Positions 1 through 8,071 of a stretch of DNA of 64,000 bases are shown piece by piece; position 1 is the first letter of the stretch, and each line of letters starts with the position of its first letter. A program made the translations under genes and the position numbers. This DNA comes from Psychrilyobacter atlanticus DSM 19335. GTDB lineage: Bacteria > Fusobacteriota > Fusobacteriia > Fusobacteriales > Fusobacteriaceae. The notes beneath the pieces were generated by a model that saw nothing but the letters and a program-made list of their open reading frames with translations, was not told the origin of the DNA and did no database searches. The stretch is taken from NCBI RefSeq assembly GCF_000426625.1, contig NZ_KE384548.1, forward strand, positions 806,001 to 870,000, in the 5' to 3' direction.

Positions 1-2
1 GT

Positions 3-737
3 AAGATAAAAGATCTATTTGATCAATCTAATGATCTAATTTTAGAATTAGTAAACCTTATTATGCAGTTCGCTCCCATTGGTGTCTTCTGCCTTATTGC
101 TACAACATTTTCTACACTGGGATATCAAGCTATGATTCCTCTATTTAAATATATAGGAACTACACTTTTAGCACTATTAATCCATGTTTTAATTACATAT
201 CAAGGCCTTTTATGCCTGGTAGCTAAAATAAATCCAATTGTATTTATAAAAAAATTCATTCCTGCTATCTCTGTAGCATTTTCTACATCAAGCAGTGGAG
301 CCACTATACCTGTTAACTTAGAGATCCTTAGGGAAAAATTTGGTGTTTCAAAATCTACAAGTTCATTTACAATACCCCTTGGAGCTTCTATTAATATGGA
401 CGGAACTTCTATTATGCAGGGGGTCGCTGTGGTATTTATAGCTACTGCTTATGGGATTCAATTAGATATGGGTGATTATATGATGGTTATTTTAACTGCT
501 ACACTGGCATCTATAGGTACAGCAGGTGTTCCAGGAGCTGGTCCAATAATGCTTTCAATGGTCCTTACCCAAGTTGGTCTTCCTATCGAAGGAATAGCTC
601 TTATCATGGGAGTAGATAGGATAATAGATATGAATAGAACTGCTGTAAACATAACTGGAGACGCTGTCTGCACCCTGATTATTGCCAAAACTGAGGGTGA
701 AGATATCGGAAAAGAGATTAAAGCAGAATTAATTTAA
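3..737 (+). CDS. Dicarboxylate/amino-acid:cation symporter (DAACS family), 3' part
   Basis: The reading frame is open to the window edge, so the N-terminus is missing. The visible part has the family hallmarks: a serine-rich re-entrant hairpin (SSSGATIPVN), the NMDGT cation/substrate motif in a hydrophobic helix, and the C-terminal DRIIDMNRTAVNITGD substrate-binding segment. This family uses Na+ or H+ gradients to import glutamate, aspartate or C4-dicarboxylates across the inner membrane. Substrate cannot be read from this fragment. A hairpin terminator follows 14 bases after the stop. Confidence 0.9.
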   Translation, partial: KIKDLFDQSNDLILELVNLIMQFAPIGVFCLIATTFSTLGYQAMIPLFKYIGTTLLALLIHVLITYQGLLCLVAKINPIVFIKKFIPAISVAFSTSSSGATIPVNLEILREKFGVSKSTSSFTIPLGASINMDGTSIMQGVAVVFIATAYGIQLDMGDYMMVILTATLASIGTAGVPGAGPIMLSMVLTQVGLPIEGIALIMGVDRIIDMNRTAVNITGDAVCTLIIAKTEGEDIGKEIKAELI

Positions 738-750
738 AGGAAATTTCATA

Positions 751-803
751 AAAAAAGCCAATTTATTAAGTAGTAACTTTACTTTAGAATTGGCTTTTTT
801 TAT
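751..803 (+). terminator. Rho-independent terminator of the symporter gene
   Basis: Inverted repeat AAAAAAGCCAATT (751-763) pairs with AATTGGCTTTTTT (788-800) and runs into T-rich sequence. It separates the symporter from adenine deaminase. Confidence 0.85.
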
Positions 804-853
804 TATTTCAAAATTCATACAACTACATGTTATTTTCATTGAAGGAGGTTATT

Positions 854-2575
854 ATGAATAACTTATCTGAATTTATAGATGTTTTAACTAAGAGAAAAAA
901 ATCGGATCTAGTTTTTAAAAATGCAAAAATTATAAATGTATTCAGTCATGAAATTATAGAGGGGGACTTAGCTGTCCATGGAGACCAGATCGTAGGAATC
1001 GGTGATTTCTCTGGAATTTCTGAGATAGATCTTTATGGTGCCTATATTTCACCAGGTCTAATGGATGCCCATGTTCATATAGAATCCTCCATGCTGACCC
1101 CTGAAAATATGGCAAATTTAATCCTCCCCCGAGGGACTACGACTATTATAGCTGATCCTCATGAGATAGCTAACGTTTCTGGGATGAAAGGTATAGAATA
1201 TATGTTAAAAGCCACTGAAAACATTCCCTTAAATGTTTTTATCAACCTCCCATCCTGTGTTCCTGCTACGACCTTTGAATCTTCAGGGGCTATTTTAGGA
1301 GCAGATGATCTAAAAAAACTTATTCACCATAAAAGAGTTTTGGGTCTGGCAGAATTTATGGATTTCCCAGGGATTTTAAAAAAAGATCCTGCGGTTTTAA
1401 AAAAATTAGATCTAGCTCAGAAAAATAATAAAATTATCGATGGTCATGCACCGAATATGAAGGCCAAAGATATTCGTACCTACGCAGGAATAGGTGTATC
1501 CACCGATCATGAATCTGAAACCTACAAGGAATTATTAGATAAAATAAGAAACGGAATTTATGTATTGATGAGAGAGGGATCAGGAGCTAAAAATTTAGAA
1601 GCCTTAGCTAATGGTGTTTCTACTAACCTCTCCCTTGCAAGATGGTGCTGCCTGTGTACAGATGATTCTCATCCAGAAACTCTGATCAGACAGGGACATA
1701 TAGACCACCTCTTAAAAAAATTAGTGAAATTAAATATAGATCCCATTACTGCTGTCCAAATGGCAACTATAAATACTGCAAAATGCTATGGTTTAAGTAA
1801 ATTAGGAGCTATAGCTCCTGGCTATAAAGCCGATTTAGTTATTTTCCAGGATCTCGTTGACTTCAAAGTATTAAAAACCTATAAAGGCGGCAGAGAAATC
1901 TATAACGGTATAGATGAGGTGAAAATCCAAAATACCTATATAGACAAAAGTTTACTCTCCACTGTAAATATCAATATAGATAAAAAGGATCTAAAAATAC
2001 TTTCAAAGGATGAAAAAGTAAACCTAATTGAGCTTATCCCTGGAAGTTTACTCACTAAAAAAACTGTTTCTCAAATAATTTTAGAAGATGGAGAATTTAA
2101 AACAAGAAATAACCCAGACATTTTAAAGTTATTTGTAATTGAACGTCATCATGGAACAGGAAATATCGGAAAAGGTCTAGTTAAGAATTTTGGTGATTTT
2201 AAAGGCGCTATAGCATCTACAATCTCTCATGACTCCCACAATCTAGTAGTTATAGGAGATTCAGATGAAGATATTAATCTCGCTGTTGAGGAGATTAAAA
2301 GAATTCAAGGAGGTCTTTGTTTAGTTCATAATAAAAAAATAATATATTCCATTCCTCTCGAAATAGGAGGTATTATGACACAACTTCCCGGAGAAGAGGT
2401 TGCACTGAAAGTAAAAAAAATCTTAGACTCAGCTTATAAATATGGAGTAAATAGAGAATTAGACCCATTAATGAACCTAGCTTTTTTAGCCCTCCCAGTT
2501 ATCCCGGAAATAAAATTAACTGATCGTGGTTTATTTGATTTTGAATCTTTTAGACATATATCTTTAGAGTTATAA
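854..2575 (+). CDS. ade: Adenine deaminase
   Basis: Cytosolic amidohydrolase that converts adenine to hypoxanthine and ammonia in purine salvage. The protein is 573 aa from this start, the usual length for the bacterial AdeC family. Metal-binding motifs are visible: DAHVHIE near the N-terminus, DPHEIANVSG, and CTDDSHPE. The C-terminal half has the family-specific HHGTGNIGKG and STISHDSHN stretches. The frame is open upstream to 827, but ATG 854 was chosen because GAAGGAGG lies directly before it. It stands alone between the symporter and the tRNA gene. Confidence 0.93.
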   Translation: MNNLSEFIDVLTKRKKSDLVFKNAKIINVFSHEIIEGDLAVHGDQIVGIGDFSGISEIDLYGAYISPGLMDAHVHIESSMLTPENMANLILPRGTTTIIADPHEIANVSGMKGIEYMLKATENIPLNVFINLPSCVPATTFESSGAILGADDLKKLIHHKRVLGLAEFMDFPGILKKDPAVLKKLDLAQKNNKIIDGHAPNMKAKDIRTYAGIGVSTDHESETYKELLDKIRNGIYVLMREGSGAKNLEALANGVSTNLSLARWCCLCTDDSHPETLIRQGHIDHLLKKLVKLNIDPITAVQMATINTAKCYGLSKLGAIAPGYKADLVIFQDLVDFKVLKTYKGGREIYNGIDEVKIQNTYIDKSLLSTVNINIDKKDLKILSKDEKVNLIELIPGSLLTKKTVSQIILEDGEFKTRNNPDILKLFVIERHHGTGNIGKGLVKNFGDFKGAIASTISHDSHNLVVIGDSDEDINLAVEEIKRIQGGLCLVHNKKIIYSIPLEIGGIMTQLPGEEVALKVKKILDSAYKYGVNRELDPLMNLAFLALPVIPEIKLTDRGLFDFESFRHISLEL

Positions 2576-2609
2576 GTATAAAAAATTACAACTTTATTAA
2601 AAAAAAGAC

Positions 2610-2638
2610 TTGCTTTTCTTTGGGAGTTCTAGTATAAT
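2610..2638 (+). promoter_or_regulatory. Sigma70-type promoter of tRNA-Leu
   Basis: TTGCTT (2610-2615) and TATAAT (2633-2638) are separated by 17 bases, 13 bases before the mature tRNA 5' end. Confidence 0.75.
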
Positions 2639-2651
2639 AATTTTTGTAGAT

Positions 2652-2737
2652 GCCTGAGTGATGGAATGGTAGACATAGGGGACTCAAAATCCCCCGGGCG
2701 TATGCCCTTAAGGGTTCAAGTCCCTTCTCAGGTACCA
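2652..2737 (+). tRNA. tRNA-Leu (anticodon CAA)
   Basis: An 86-nt class II tRNA can be folded. Acceptor GCCTGAG (2652-2658) pairs with CTCAGGT (2727-2733), followed by discriminator A and an encoded CCA. The anticodon stem GGGGA/TCCCC encloses loop CTCAAAA, giving anticodon CAA, which decodes UUG. A long variable arm and the GGTTCAAG T-loop are present. The 3' end is the left boundary of the prophage; the gene itself stays intact after integration. Confidence 0.93.
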
Positions 2738-2738
2738 T
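2727..2738 (+). repeat. attL core: 12-bp direct repeat with attR
   Basis: CTCAGGTACCAT covers the 3' acceptor strand of the tRNA plus one base. It recurs exactly at 53027-53038. The integrase gene lies next to it and contiguous phage genes fill the interval. Sequence to the right (inverted repeat CCTCTA...TAGAGG at 2745-2760) would be a phage arm. Confidence 0.8.
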
Positions 2739-2792
2739 ATAACCCCTCTACGTTTAGAGGAGTCATCACAAAAATTAATTGAATAACAATAT

Positions 2793-2826
2793 AAAAAAAG
2801 AAGTATTAATTAATACTTCTTTTTTA
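2793..2826 (-). terminator. Terminator behind the integrase gene
   Basis: A perfect palindrome (AGAAGTATTAA with TTAATACTTCT) flanked by A and T runs ends within the integrase stop codon. It could work in both directions and would separate integrase transcription from the tRNA. Confidence 0.75.
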
Positions 2827-4239
2827 GTATTCTAAAACTATGTCATACTCAAAATTCTTCCTATTATTTATATTCTTTACCACTATCTCTTTTATTATCA
2901 TTCTTAGAAGTTCTCGGAGATCCATAATATCATAATTTTTATAGTTATTTGCAACTTCTACCAATATCTCAAAGTTTTCATCTGATCCATCTTCTTTCTT
3001 TCTCATAGTTTCTTCTATAACAGATATTTCCTTTATTACAATTTCTAAATCTTTACCTATTTTTTCTCTATTCTTAGTAAATTCAGATTCATCTATCAAC
3101 TCTTTCAAAAGTAGTGAAAGCAGCCTATCCTTTTCTTTTAATATACTGGCCCTTCTATTTTTATATACTTCTAAATTCTTTTCTAGCTCTAGACTATCCA
3201 AAGACACATCATTTATTTCTCTTAATTGTTCAAATTCTTTCAACCTTTCAAAGATCTCTCCCTCTATTATATCTGCGTCAATTTTCTTTTTACAATTGTC
3301 ACACTGATAACTCCTGTATAACCTATCATATTTTTTTACATAGTTTCCATTCCCATACATCTTTTTCATACAACTACATCTGATCAACCCTCCTAATATG
3401 AAATTAGATTTTTTTATGTTTTTTTTATTTAAAACACGATTCCCTTTTATATATAACTGTACCCTGTCGAACATTTCTTTGTCTATAATAGGTTCCTGGG
3501 TACCATCTACTAATAGATATTCTCCTTTTCTCTGCTTTTTTTTATTATGAAGATTATTTTTCCTTACACCAAATCTATATTTCCCTATATAAAAAGGATT
3601 CGTTAAGATCCACCTCATACTTTCTACAGATCTCCCGAACAAATCAGAAGTTTTTTTTAAGGATCGATTTCCTATAAAGGTCATAAAAAAGTTTCTTACC
3701 TGTCTTGCTCCTACTTCGTTTATAACAATATTCTTTTCTTCATCCCTCTTATATCCTATGGGAAGCTGCCCTGCCATCCAATGGCCTTTTTTAGCCCTCT
3801 CATATGCACTAGATTTTACTCTAGTTGATATTTGTTCCCTCTCATATTGGGCTAACCCAGCATTTATAGTGAAGAACAACCTTCCTGTGGATGTAGTAGT
3901 ATTAAGATCCGGCTGTGAGATTGAAACAAAATCCACATTTTTTTCTATTATATTTGAAATAAATGAAATCATTGTACTACTTTTTCTAGATATCCTGGAA
4001 GTTTCATAAACTAATAATATATCAATTCGCCCATTATCTATATCTCTTTGTAATTCCTTAAAACCTTTTCTTTCATCATCTCCTCCACTCCCAACATCTT
4101 CATAGATCATATGAAGATCATAATCATGAAGCTCACAAAATGATTCTATTTTTGATATCTGAGTCTTTAAGGAATCATTTTCTTCCTGCATACTGGTAGA
4201 AACTCTCACATAAGCTCCTACTTTCTTTTTACTTCTCAT
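2824..4239 (-). CDS. int: Large serine recombinase, prophage integrase
   Basis: Catalyses site-specific integration and, with a directionality factor, excision. The 471-aa protein starts with a resolvase/invertase catalytic domain (about 1-150) with nucleophile Ser14 in YVRVST and the arginine-rich ETSRISRKS and EREQISTR segments. A recombinase domain follows (about 160-280), then a zinc ribbon (Cys288, Cys290, Cys313, Cys316) and a coiled-coil region (about 330-420), the layout of large serine integrases. It sits 86 bases from attL. Targeting a tRNA 3' end is more usual for tyrosine integrases. A 22-codon reading frame overlaps its start and may couple its translation. Confidence 0.93.
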   Translation of the reverse strand: MRSKKKVGAYVRVSTSMQEENDSLKTQISKIESFCELHDYDLHMIYEDVGSGGDDERKGFKELQRDIDNGRIDILLVYETSRISRKSSTMISFISNIIEKNVDFVSISQPDLNTTTSTGRLFFTINAGLAQYEREQISTRVKSSAYERAKKGHWMAGQLPIGYKRDEEKNIVINEVGARQVRNFFMTFIGNRSLKKTSDLFGRSVESMRWILTNPFYIGKYRFGVRKNNLHNKKKQRKGEYLLVDGTQEPIIDKEMFDRVQLYIKGNRVLNKKNIKKSNFILGGLIRCSCMKKMYGNGNYVKKYDRLYRSYQCDNCKKKIDADIIEGEIFERLKEFEQLREINDVSLDSLELEKNLEVYKNRRASILKEKDRLLSLLLKELIDESEFTKNREKIGKDLEIVIKEISVIEETMRKKEDGSDENFEILVEVANNYKNYDIMDLRELLRMIIKEIVVKNINNRKNFEYDIVLEY

Positions 4240-4297
4240 CTTTCTTCCTCATTTTTTTTAATAATTTTACTATATTAACTTTTCTTTCATTACTCAT
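4229..4297 (-). CDS. 22-aa basic micro-ORF overlapping the integrase start
   Basis: ATG follows a strong AAGGAGG site with normal spacing. The frame encodes a short lysine-rich peptide beginning MSNERKVNIVKLLKK and ends at a TAA inside the integrase start region (11-nt overlap). The integrase ATG lacks an equally good site of its own, so the arrangement suggests a translational coupler or leader. Upstream, near 4390, another GGAGGTGAT-ATG opens a frame that stops after six codons but continues open in the neighbouring frame past a seven-A run. No function is recognised. Confidence 0.5.
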   Translation of the reverse strand: MSNERKVNIVKLLKKMRKKDEK

Positions 4298-4431
4298 AAT
4301 TAATTTCCTCCTTATATAAATTTTCGACTTAAATCTATAGCATACACCTTAGTTCCAGATTTTATAGTGTCAAAATATTCTTTTTTTCATGATCACCTCC
4401 TAACAAATTCTTATTTGTTTCTATAAATAAA

Positions 4432-4458
4432 AAGCACACTATTTTAAATAGTGTGCTT
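4432..4458 (-). terminator. Terminator of the NTP pyrophosphatase / SH3 operon
   Basis: AAGCACACTATTT and AAATAGTGTGCTT pair around one base. On the minus strand the hairpin is followed by a T-rich run. It overlaps the stop codon of the pyrophosphatase gene. Confidence 0.8.
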
Positions 4459-5061
4459 AAAACTTTCTTTAAAAAATTTTCTAACTCTTTCGTTCATACG
4501 ATTTTCTTGCTCATCTGGTTCCTTTTCTTCAAGATAGTATTTATTAGTCATAATATTTTTAGATAATGAATCTAGCGGAAAACCTTTTATTTTTTTGTTA
4601 TAAGGTTTTTCTGATATTATAAAATTACTAAGAGATATTTCAGGTCCTTGATATTCAAAGCTAGTATTTTCATCTATTTTTAGATAGATAGCATTTTCAT
4701 AGCGACTAATAATTTCGCCACCATTCTTTTTCGCAATTTTTGAATAATATTCTATCATTTCATCGTCAGAAAGTTCTCTTCCTTTAACCCTTCTTATATA
4801 AACTCCAGGTTGATCTATATCCTTTACTCCTTCGAAATAGAGTCCTGAATCACAAGAAAAAACTGGAATTTTAAATTCTTGAAAATATGTCTCAGCTTTT
4901 TTCTTGGCGTTTTCTAATGGAGTTTCCCCATCTTCAATTACTTTAGGTATTTTTTTTTTAATATCGTTTAACCCAATGATTTCAATATCCATACCATTTA
5001 ACGCCTCTTTCATCTCTTTTACCTTGGCATCATTTGTTGTACCATAAATGATTTTTTTCAT
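4444..5061 (-). CDS. Divergent non-canonical purine NTP pyrophosphatase (RdgB/HAM1-like)
   Basis: Family enzymes hydrolyse ITP, XTP and their deoxy forms to monophosphates. The N-terminal half fits well: GTTNDAKVKEM (phosphate-binding loop), ETPLENAKKKAE, and the catalytic-region FSCDSGLYFEG with Asp71, then QPGVYIRR. The C-terminal half diverges. The usual GFGYDP-type motif appears as GFPLDS, and the conserved SHRG-type end is replaced by an acidic NRMNERVRKFF tail, so specificity may differ. At 205 aa it has normal length. It lies 18 bases downstream of the SH3 gene in a two-gene unit beside the integrase, a typical place for phage cargo. Confidence 0.72.
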   Translation of the reverse strand: MKKIIYGTTNDAKVKEMKEALNGMDIEIIGLNDIKKKIPKVIEDGETPLENAKKKAETYFQEFKIPVFSCDSGLYFEGVKDIDQPGVYIRRVKGRELSDDEMIEYYSKIAKKNGGEIISRYENAIYLKIDENTSFEYQGPEISLSNFIISEKPYNKKIKGFPLDSLSKNIMTNKYYLEEKEPDEQENRMNERVRKFFKESFKHTI

Positions 5062-5079
5062 TAATTTCTCCCTTTGCTT

Positions 5080-5433
5080 TTATTTTAGAATCTCTATATG
5101 GTTTAATGGAGCCCATCCTTTCTTTTGTGGTTCTTTTTCTTTATAACCCCAAATCCATCCATTTAAAGCTTTTTCTTCCACTAAAATTTCTCCCATTTCA
5201 AGATTAAATTCTGTAGCGTCATAATTTTCTAATATAATTCCTTTATCATTATTTTGATCAATAATTTGTTGTGGGATCCACCCTTCATTATTAATAGTTT
5301 TACAAAAAATCCAACCTTTCCAATCACCATTTTCATTAGACTCTTCGATGCATTTAACTTTTTCTCCTTTTAAAACTTTAATAGGATTTGGAAACTCTGA
5401 TTCTCTTCCTTTCTCAACTAAATATTTATTCAT
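5080..5433 (-). CDS. Small protein with two SH3-like domains
   Basis: The 117-aa protein has two SH3-like repeats. The first (about 17-55) has VLKGEKVKCIEE, WKGWIFCK and GWIP; the second (about 65-115) has MGEILVEEK, GWIWGYKE and GWAP. No signal peptide is seen, so it is probably cytosolic and may bind a protein partner. ATG 5433 was preferred to a TTG four codons upstream because GGGGG lies before it. It is the first gene of a leftward pair with the pyrophosphatase. Function is unknown. Confidence 0.65.
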   Translation of the reverse strand: MNKYLVEKGRESEFPNPIKVLKGEKVKCIEESNENGDWKGWIFCKTINNEGWIPQQIIDQNNDKGIILENYDATEFNLEMGEILVEEKALNGWIWGYKEKEPQKKGWAPLNHIEILK

Positions 5434-5541
5434 TACAACCCCCAATAATAATTTATACTACAAGTATAGCCTATAAAGTAATTTTTAAGCACACTATTTA
5501 ATTTTTAATGTCCACCAAACAAATAATAATTTGTTTCTCTC

Positions 5542-5709
5542 CTACATCTTAAATTTTATCGCTTCTCTTACTAAATATGACTCCCTTGCATATTTTTTTA
5601 TACTCTTTTCATCTGTATAGATCTCTCCCATGAATTGAAGTTCTTTGATGCTATCAAGCATAATGGTGCTGAATTTTACCCAATTTGAAATAGTTCCTTG
5701 AAATTCCAT
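5542..5709 (-). CDS. 55-aa phage protein of unknown function
   Basis: A strong GGAGGGATAAAG precedes ATG. The frame begins MEFQGTISNWVKFST and ends EAIKFKM. It is the last gene of the leftward early operon. About 100 bases of its 5' region are conserved in the decayed remnant at about 56.6-56.7 kb, which suggests an early phage gene with a meaningful leader. No family is recognised. Confidence 0.55.
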   Translation of the reverse strand: MEFQGTISNWVKFSTIMLDSIKELQFMGEIYTDEKSIKKYARESYLVREAIKFKM

Positions 5710-5743
5710 CTTTATCCCTCCTAAATTAAATACAATTTTTATA

Positions 5744-5770
5744 TTAGCTGCTATAATCCAGGTAGATCAT
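5744..5770 (-). other. Possible 8-codon leader peptide in the early operon
   Basis: TTAGGAGTGCTAATG opens a frame MIYLDYSS-stop. In the remnant at 56641-56667 the same site, start and stop are kept (MICLGYSN-stop) although codons differ. It precedes the 55-aa gene by 34 bases. It may be a translated leader or chance conservation of an mRNA element. Confidence 0.25.
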
Positions 5771-5816
5771 TAGCACTCCTAATATTTTTTCTTTGGTCGG
5801 AAATTTTAATTTTGTG

Positions 5817-6086
5817 CTATAATTTACCTGTAGGAGTGGTTTTCATACCTCTATTTTTTTCTTTGGTCGGATAAATTTTAGATGTTGATTGCTCCTGCTT
5901 TTTTAATTCTTTTTTAGACTTCCAATTTTTTACTGCCCAAAAGAATGTTTTTTCTGTAATTCCCAAAGCATCGCAGTACATTTTAATTTCGTACTCTGGG
6001 AGATTTCCTCTAAGTTCTATGATACTTATCTTAAAGCGATCCTTCAGTTCATCAATTAAGCCATTCGGTGTCATTATCTCATCCAT
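5817..6086 (-). CDS. Hypothetical early phage protein, 89 aa
   Basis: ATG 6086 overlaps the stop of the upstream replication-type gene as TGATG, with GAGGGGG before it, so translation is probably coupled. The N-terminal 60 residues are helical and include ALGITEKTFFWAVKNW, which resembles a helix-turn-helix; the tail is lysine-rich. Its last codons carry one copy of a roughly 25-bp direct repeat (GACCAAAGAAAAAA core) repeated just past the stop. A DNA-binding role is possible but not shown. Confidence 0.55.
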   Translation of the reverse strand: MDEIMTPNGLIDELKDRFKISIIELRGNLPEYEIKMYCDALGITEKTFFWAVKNWKSKKELKKQEQSTSKIYPTKEKNRGMKTTPTGKL

Positions 6087-7078
6087 CAATTCCCCCTCTG
6101 AAGCTTGTTATATCTCCTGCAAAAAATATTTTCTAACTCAGTATTTACTATATTTTCATCACTTTTACTCAGGTTGTTATATTCTTCATACCCAAATGAT
6201 TTAGCTATCTGCTTACATAGGTCATCAATTTCATCCTGTGTAGTGATTTTCAGCATATGGGCTACTTTATCAGCCTTAGGAACCTTTTTTAAATCTATCG
6301 GCTCAACTATCTTGTGATCTCCATCTTTGAGAATTGCTACTAAGGTTTTAGAATTTATAGCTTTATTTTTTAGTTTCATAAATTCAATTACTTTTTTAAC
6401 CTCTTCCAGTGATCCCTTTGAATAATTTTTAATATTTTTTAGGGTCTGGGAATTATAGTTTTTAAAATTATTTTTAATGAGTAGATCTTTTAGATTTTGA
6501 AAAAAAGTTTCATCAGAGGCAGCAGCGGGATTTGATTCTGTGCTACTACTATCTTTTTGTGGGAGTATCTTTATAGGAGTATTATCAGACGACTTTTGAG
6601 ACGGTGTAGAGGCTACTTTTGAGTCGAAACCACACGACTTTTGAGACGGGTGCGGAGTTTGTTGACCTAAAAGACCCATCTTTTTTTTCATCTCTTCTAT
6701 CTCATCTTCTGTATCTTCTATTTTATTAAATTCAAATAAGGTATTGAACTTTTCTTCCAAGAAGATAAAGTTATATGATCCGTAAACCAAATTTTTATGT
6801 AGGTGTCTTTTTATTAATCCTAAATTCTGATATTTTTTTAATCTTCTAGACAGTACATCGTTTGTAGTGATTTTTAATGCAGGAAGATAAGAGAGTAATT
6901 TAGAATAATCAACCCACATATATACATCCCCATTTACAGTTTTTTCTAAAAGATTTTTCCAAGTCTTCATATCTTTTAGGTAAGAAATGATAAAAGCATC
7001 TTTTATATCTAATCCTAAGTCTATAAGTTTATCCTGCTGAACTTCAGCTATGGTATATTTCACAGTTTCTTTATTCAT
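6086..7078 (-). CDS. Putative phage replication protein with N-terminal winged helix
   Basis: The 330-aa protein has an N-terminal region (about 10-120) rich in helix and ending in a winged-helix pattern (TTNDVLSRRLKKYQNLGLIKR, split by a turn), as in phage replisome organisers and Rep N-domains. A low-complexity Ser/Pro/Lys linker (about 135-190) joins it to a helical C-terminal domain with LIKNNFKNYNSQTLKNIKNY and an LRxKxK-like helix, reminiscent of DnaD-type loaders. It overlaps both neighbours by a few bases in the leftward early operon, the usual place for replication genes. The assignment rests on pattern and position. Confidence 0.5.
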   Translation of the reverse strand: MNKETVKYTIAEVQQDKLIDLGLDIKDAFIISYLKDMKTWKNLLEKTVNGDVYMWVDYSKLLSYLPALKITTNDVLSRRLKKYQNLGLIKRHLHKNLVYGSYNFIFLEEKFNTLFEFNKIEDTEDEIEEMKKKMGLLGQQTPHPSQKSCGFDSKVASTPSQKSSDNTPIKILPQKDSSSTESNPAAASDETFFQNLKDLLIKNNFKNYNSQTLKNIKNYSKGSLEEVKKVIEFMKLKNKAINSKTLVAILKDGDHKIVEPIDLKKVPKADKVAHMLKITTQDEIDDLCKQIAKSFGYEEYNNLSKSDENIVNTELENIFCRRYNKLQRGN

Positions 7079-7536
7079 ATCTTTCCTCTCTTTTTACCTA
7101 AATTTTCTTTAATAAGTTTCTTTTCAATATTAGAATTTTCTATCTTCAGCTTTTCTCTGCAGCTGACAGCATATTCTAGGAGCCATACTCTTACTTCATC
7201 ATCCAAAGCTTCATACTGGACCTCTAAGGCATCTATCTGTTTTCTTTTCTCAAAATATGTTTCATTGAAATCATTTATTTTTTCATCTAGATCTTCCAGG
7301 GCTTTTTTCATAGATAAGAGATCTTTTAATTTTAGGATCTTGGATCTAGTTTTAGTAAATGATTTCTGCATATCTTCATTCCATTTATTTAGATTGAAAC
7401 TCTTTACCCTTCTCTCATCATCGAGATCGTCTATTACTCCTGCATGCCTCAGATGTTCTTCAAATGTTTCTACTCTTACCTGCATATTCATACTTCTTTC
7501 TAGCTCTAAGGATAGAGCTGAATCTGGTCTAGCCAT
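7075..7536 (-). CDS. Hypothetical coiled-coil early phage protein
   Basis: 153 aa, almost entirely charged helix. Residues about 60-130 have heptad-like spacing, for example LKLKDLLSMKKALEDLDEKI, suggesting a coiled coil. AGGGAGG precedes ATG 7536. The stop overlaps the start of the replication-type gene (ATGA), so the two are translationally coupled. No catalytic motif or membrane segment is seen and no family is recognised. Confidence 0.6.
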   Translation of the reverse strand: MARPDSALSLELERSMNMQVRVETFEEHLRHAGVIDDLDDERRVKSFNLNKWNEDMQKSFTKTRSKILKLKDLLSMKKALEDLDEKINDFNETYFEKRKQIDALEVQYEALDDEVRVWLLEYAVSCREKLKIENSNIEKKLIKENLGKKRGKI

Positions 7537-7548
7537 AGTTATCCTCCC

Positions 7549-7689
7549 TTAAAATAATTTATATTGCTTCTCCCCAGTAGGAGTAAGATCATAGGTCAGC
7601 TTTTTTACTTTCTTTATAAATTCATTCTTTTTTATCTTATCTTTATTCCTAAATACAGTTTTTATAACCTTAGCATTTGAAATTTCCAT
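7549..7689 (-). CDS. 46-aa basic early phage protein
   Basis: AAGGGGGGAACT precedes ATG 7689. The peptide begins MEISNAKVIKTVFRNK and is very lysine-rich. Its stop lies inside the ribosome binding site of the next gene. The tight spacing and strong site support it as a real gene; function is unknown. Confidence 0.55.
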   Translation of the reverse strand: MEISNAKVIKTVFRNKDKIKKNEFIKKVKKLTYDLTPTGEKQYKLF

Positions 7690-7754
7690 AGTTCCCCCCT
7701 TGTTATTAAATAAAATATTATTTTTTCAAAATAAAATCTATTTGCAATTGTAAT

Positions 7755-7937
7755 TTATTTTTTGAAAAAATTTTTAGATAAATTTAATGCTACTTCGATT
7801 TTCTCTATCACAAAAGGATTGTTTTTATTAATATGATAATACATGTTTTCTCTACTAATCCCTATGTTTTCTGATAAAGAAGTTAAAGTCGTATCATTTT
7901 TTACAGCTTCTATTTTTATTTTTTGAATAAGCTTCAA
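7755..7937 (-). CDS. Cro-like helix-turn-helix regulator
   Basis: A 60-aa protein with a single HTH: TTLTSLSENIGISRENMYYHI followed by a second helix pair. Position opposite the CI gene, with shared operator-like repeats between them, fits Cro or an early-operon activator. TTG 7937 was chosen as start because AGGGGGTGA lies five bases upstream; the frame is open back to another TTG at 7961 that has no good site. It is first in the leftward early operon. Confidence 0.75.
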   Translation of the reverse strand: MKLIQKIKIEAVKNDTTLTSLSENIGISRENMYYHINKNNPFVIEKIEVALNLSKNFFKK

Positions 7938-7959
7938 TAAATCACCCCCTACCGCTTTC

Positions 7960-8042
7960 AATTGTAAGTCTACTACATAAATTTGCGTTTGTAAATACTT
8001 TTTAGAAATAAACTTACAAATGTAAAGTTAGCATAATATAAT
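7960..8042 (+). promoter_or_regulatory. Lysis-lysogeny switch: operators and the CI promoter
   Basis: A CI promoter is visible: TTACAA (8014-8019), 17 bases, TATAAT (8037-8042). The imperfect palindrome ACTTACAAATGTAAAGT (8012-8028) overlaps its -35. Half-sites of the same type occur at 7960-7971 (CAATTGTAAGTC) and 7988-7998 (GTTTGTAAATA). Three related sites between divergent Cro- and CI-type genes match a classical operator region; which protein binds which site is inference. Confidence 0.65.
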
Positions 8043-8071
8043 ATTAAAGAAGAACAGGAGGTTTTTGATTC

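Noticed and set aside
801-853. Purine riboswitch before adenine deaminase
   Set aside because: Only about 50 bases lie between the upstream terminator and the start, too short for the aptamer, and no conserved core was found.
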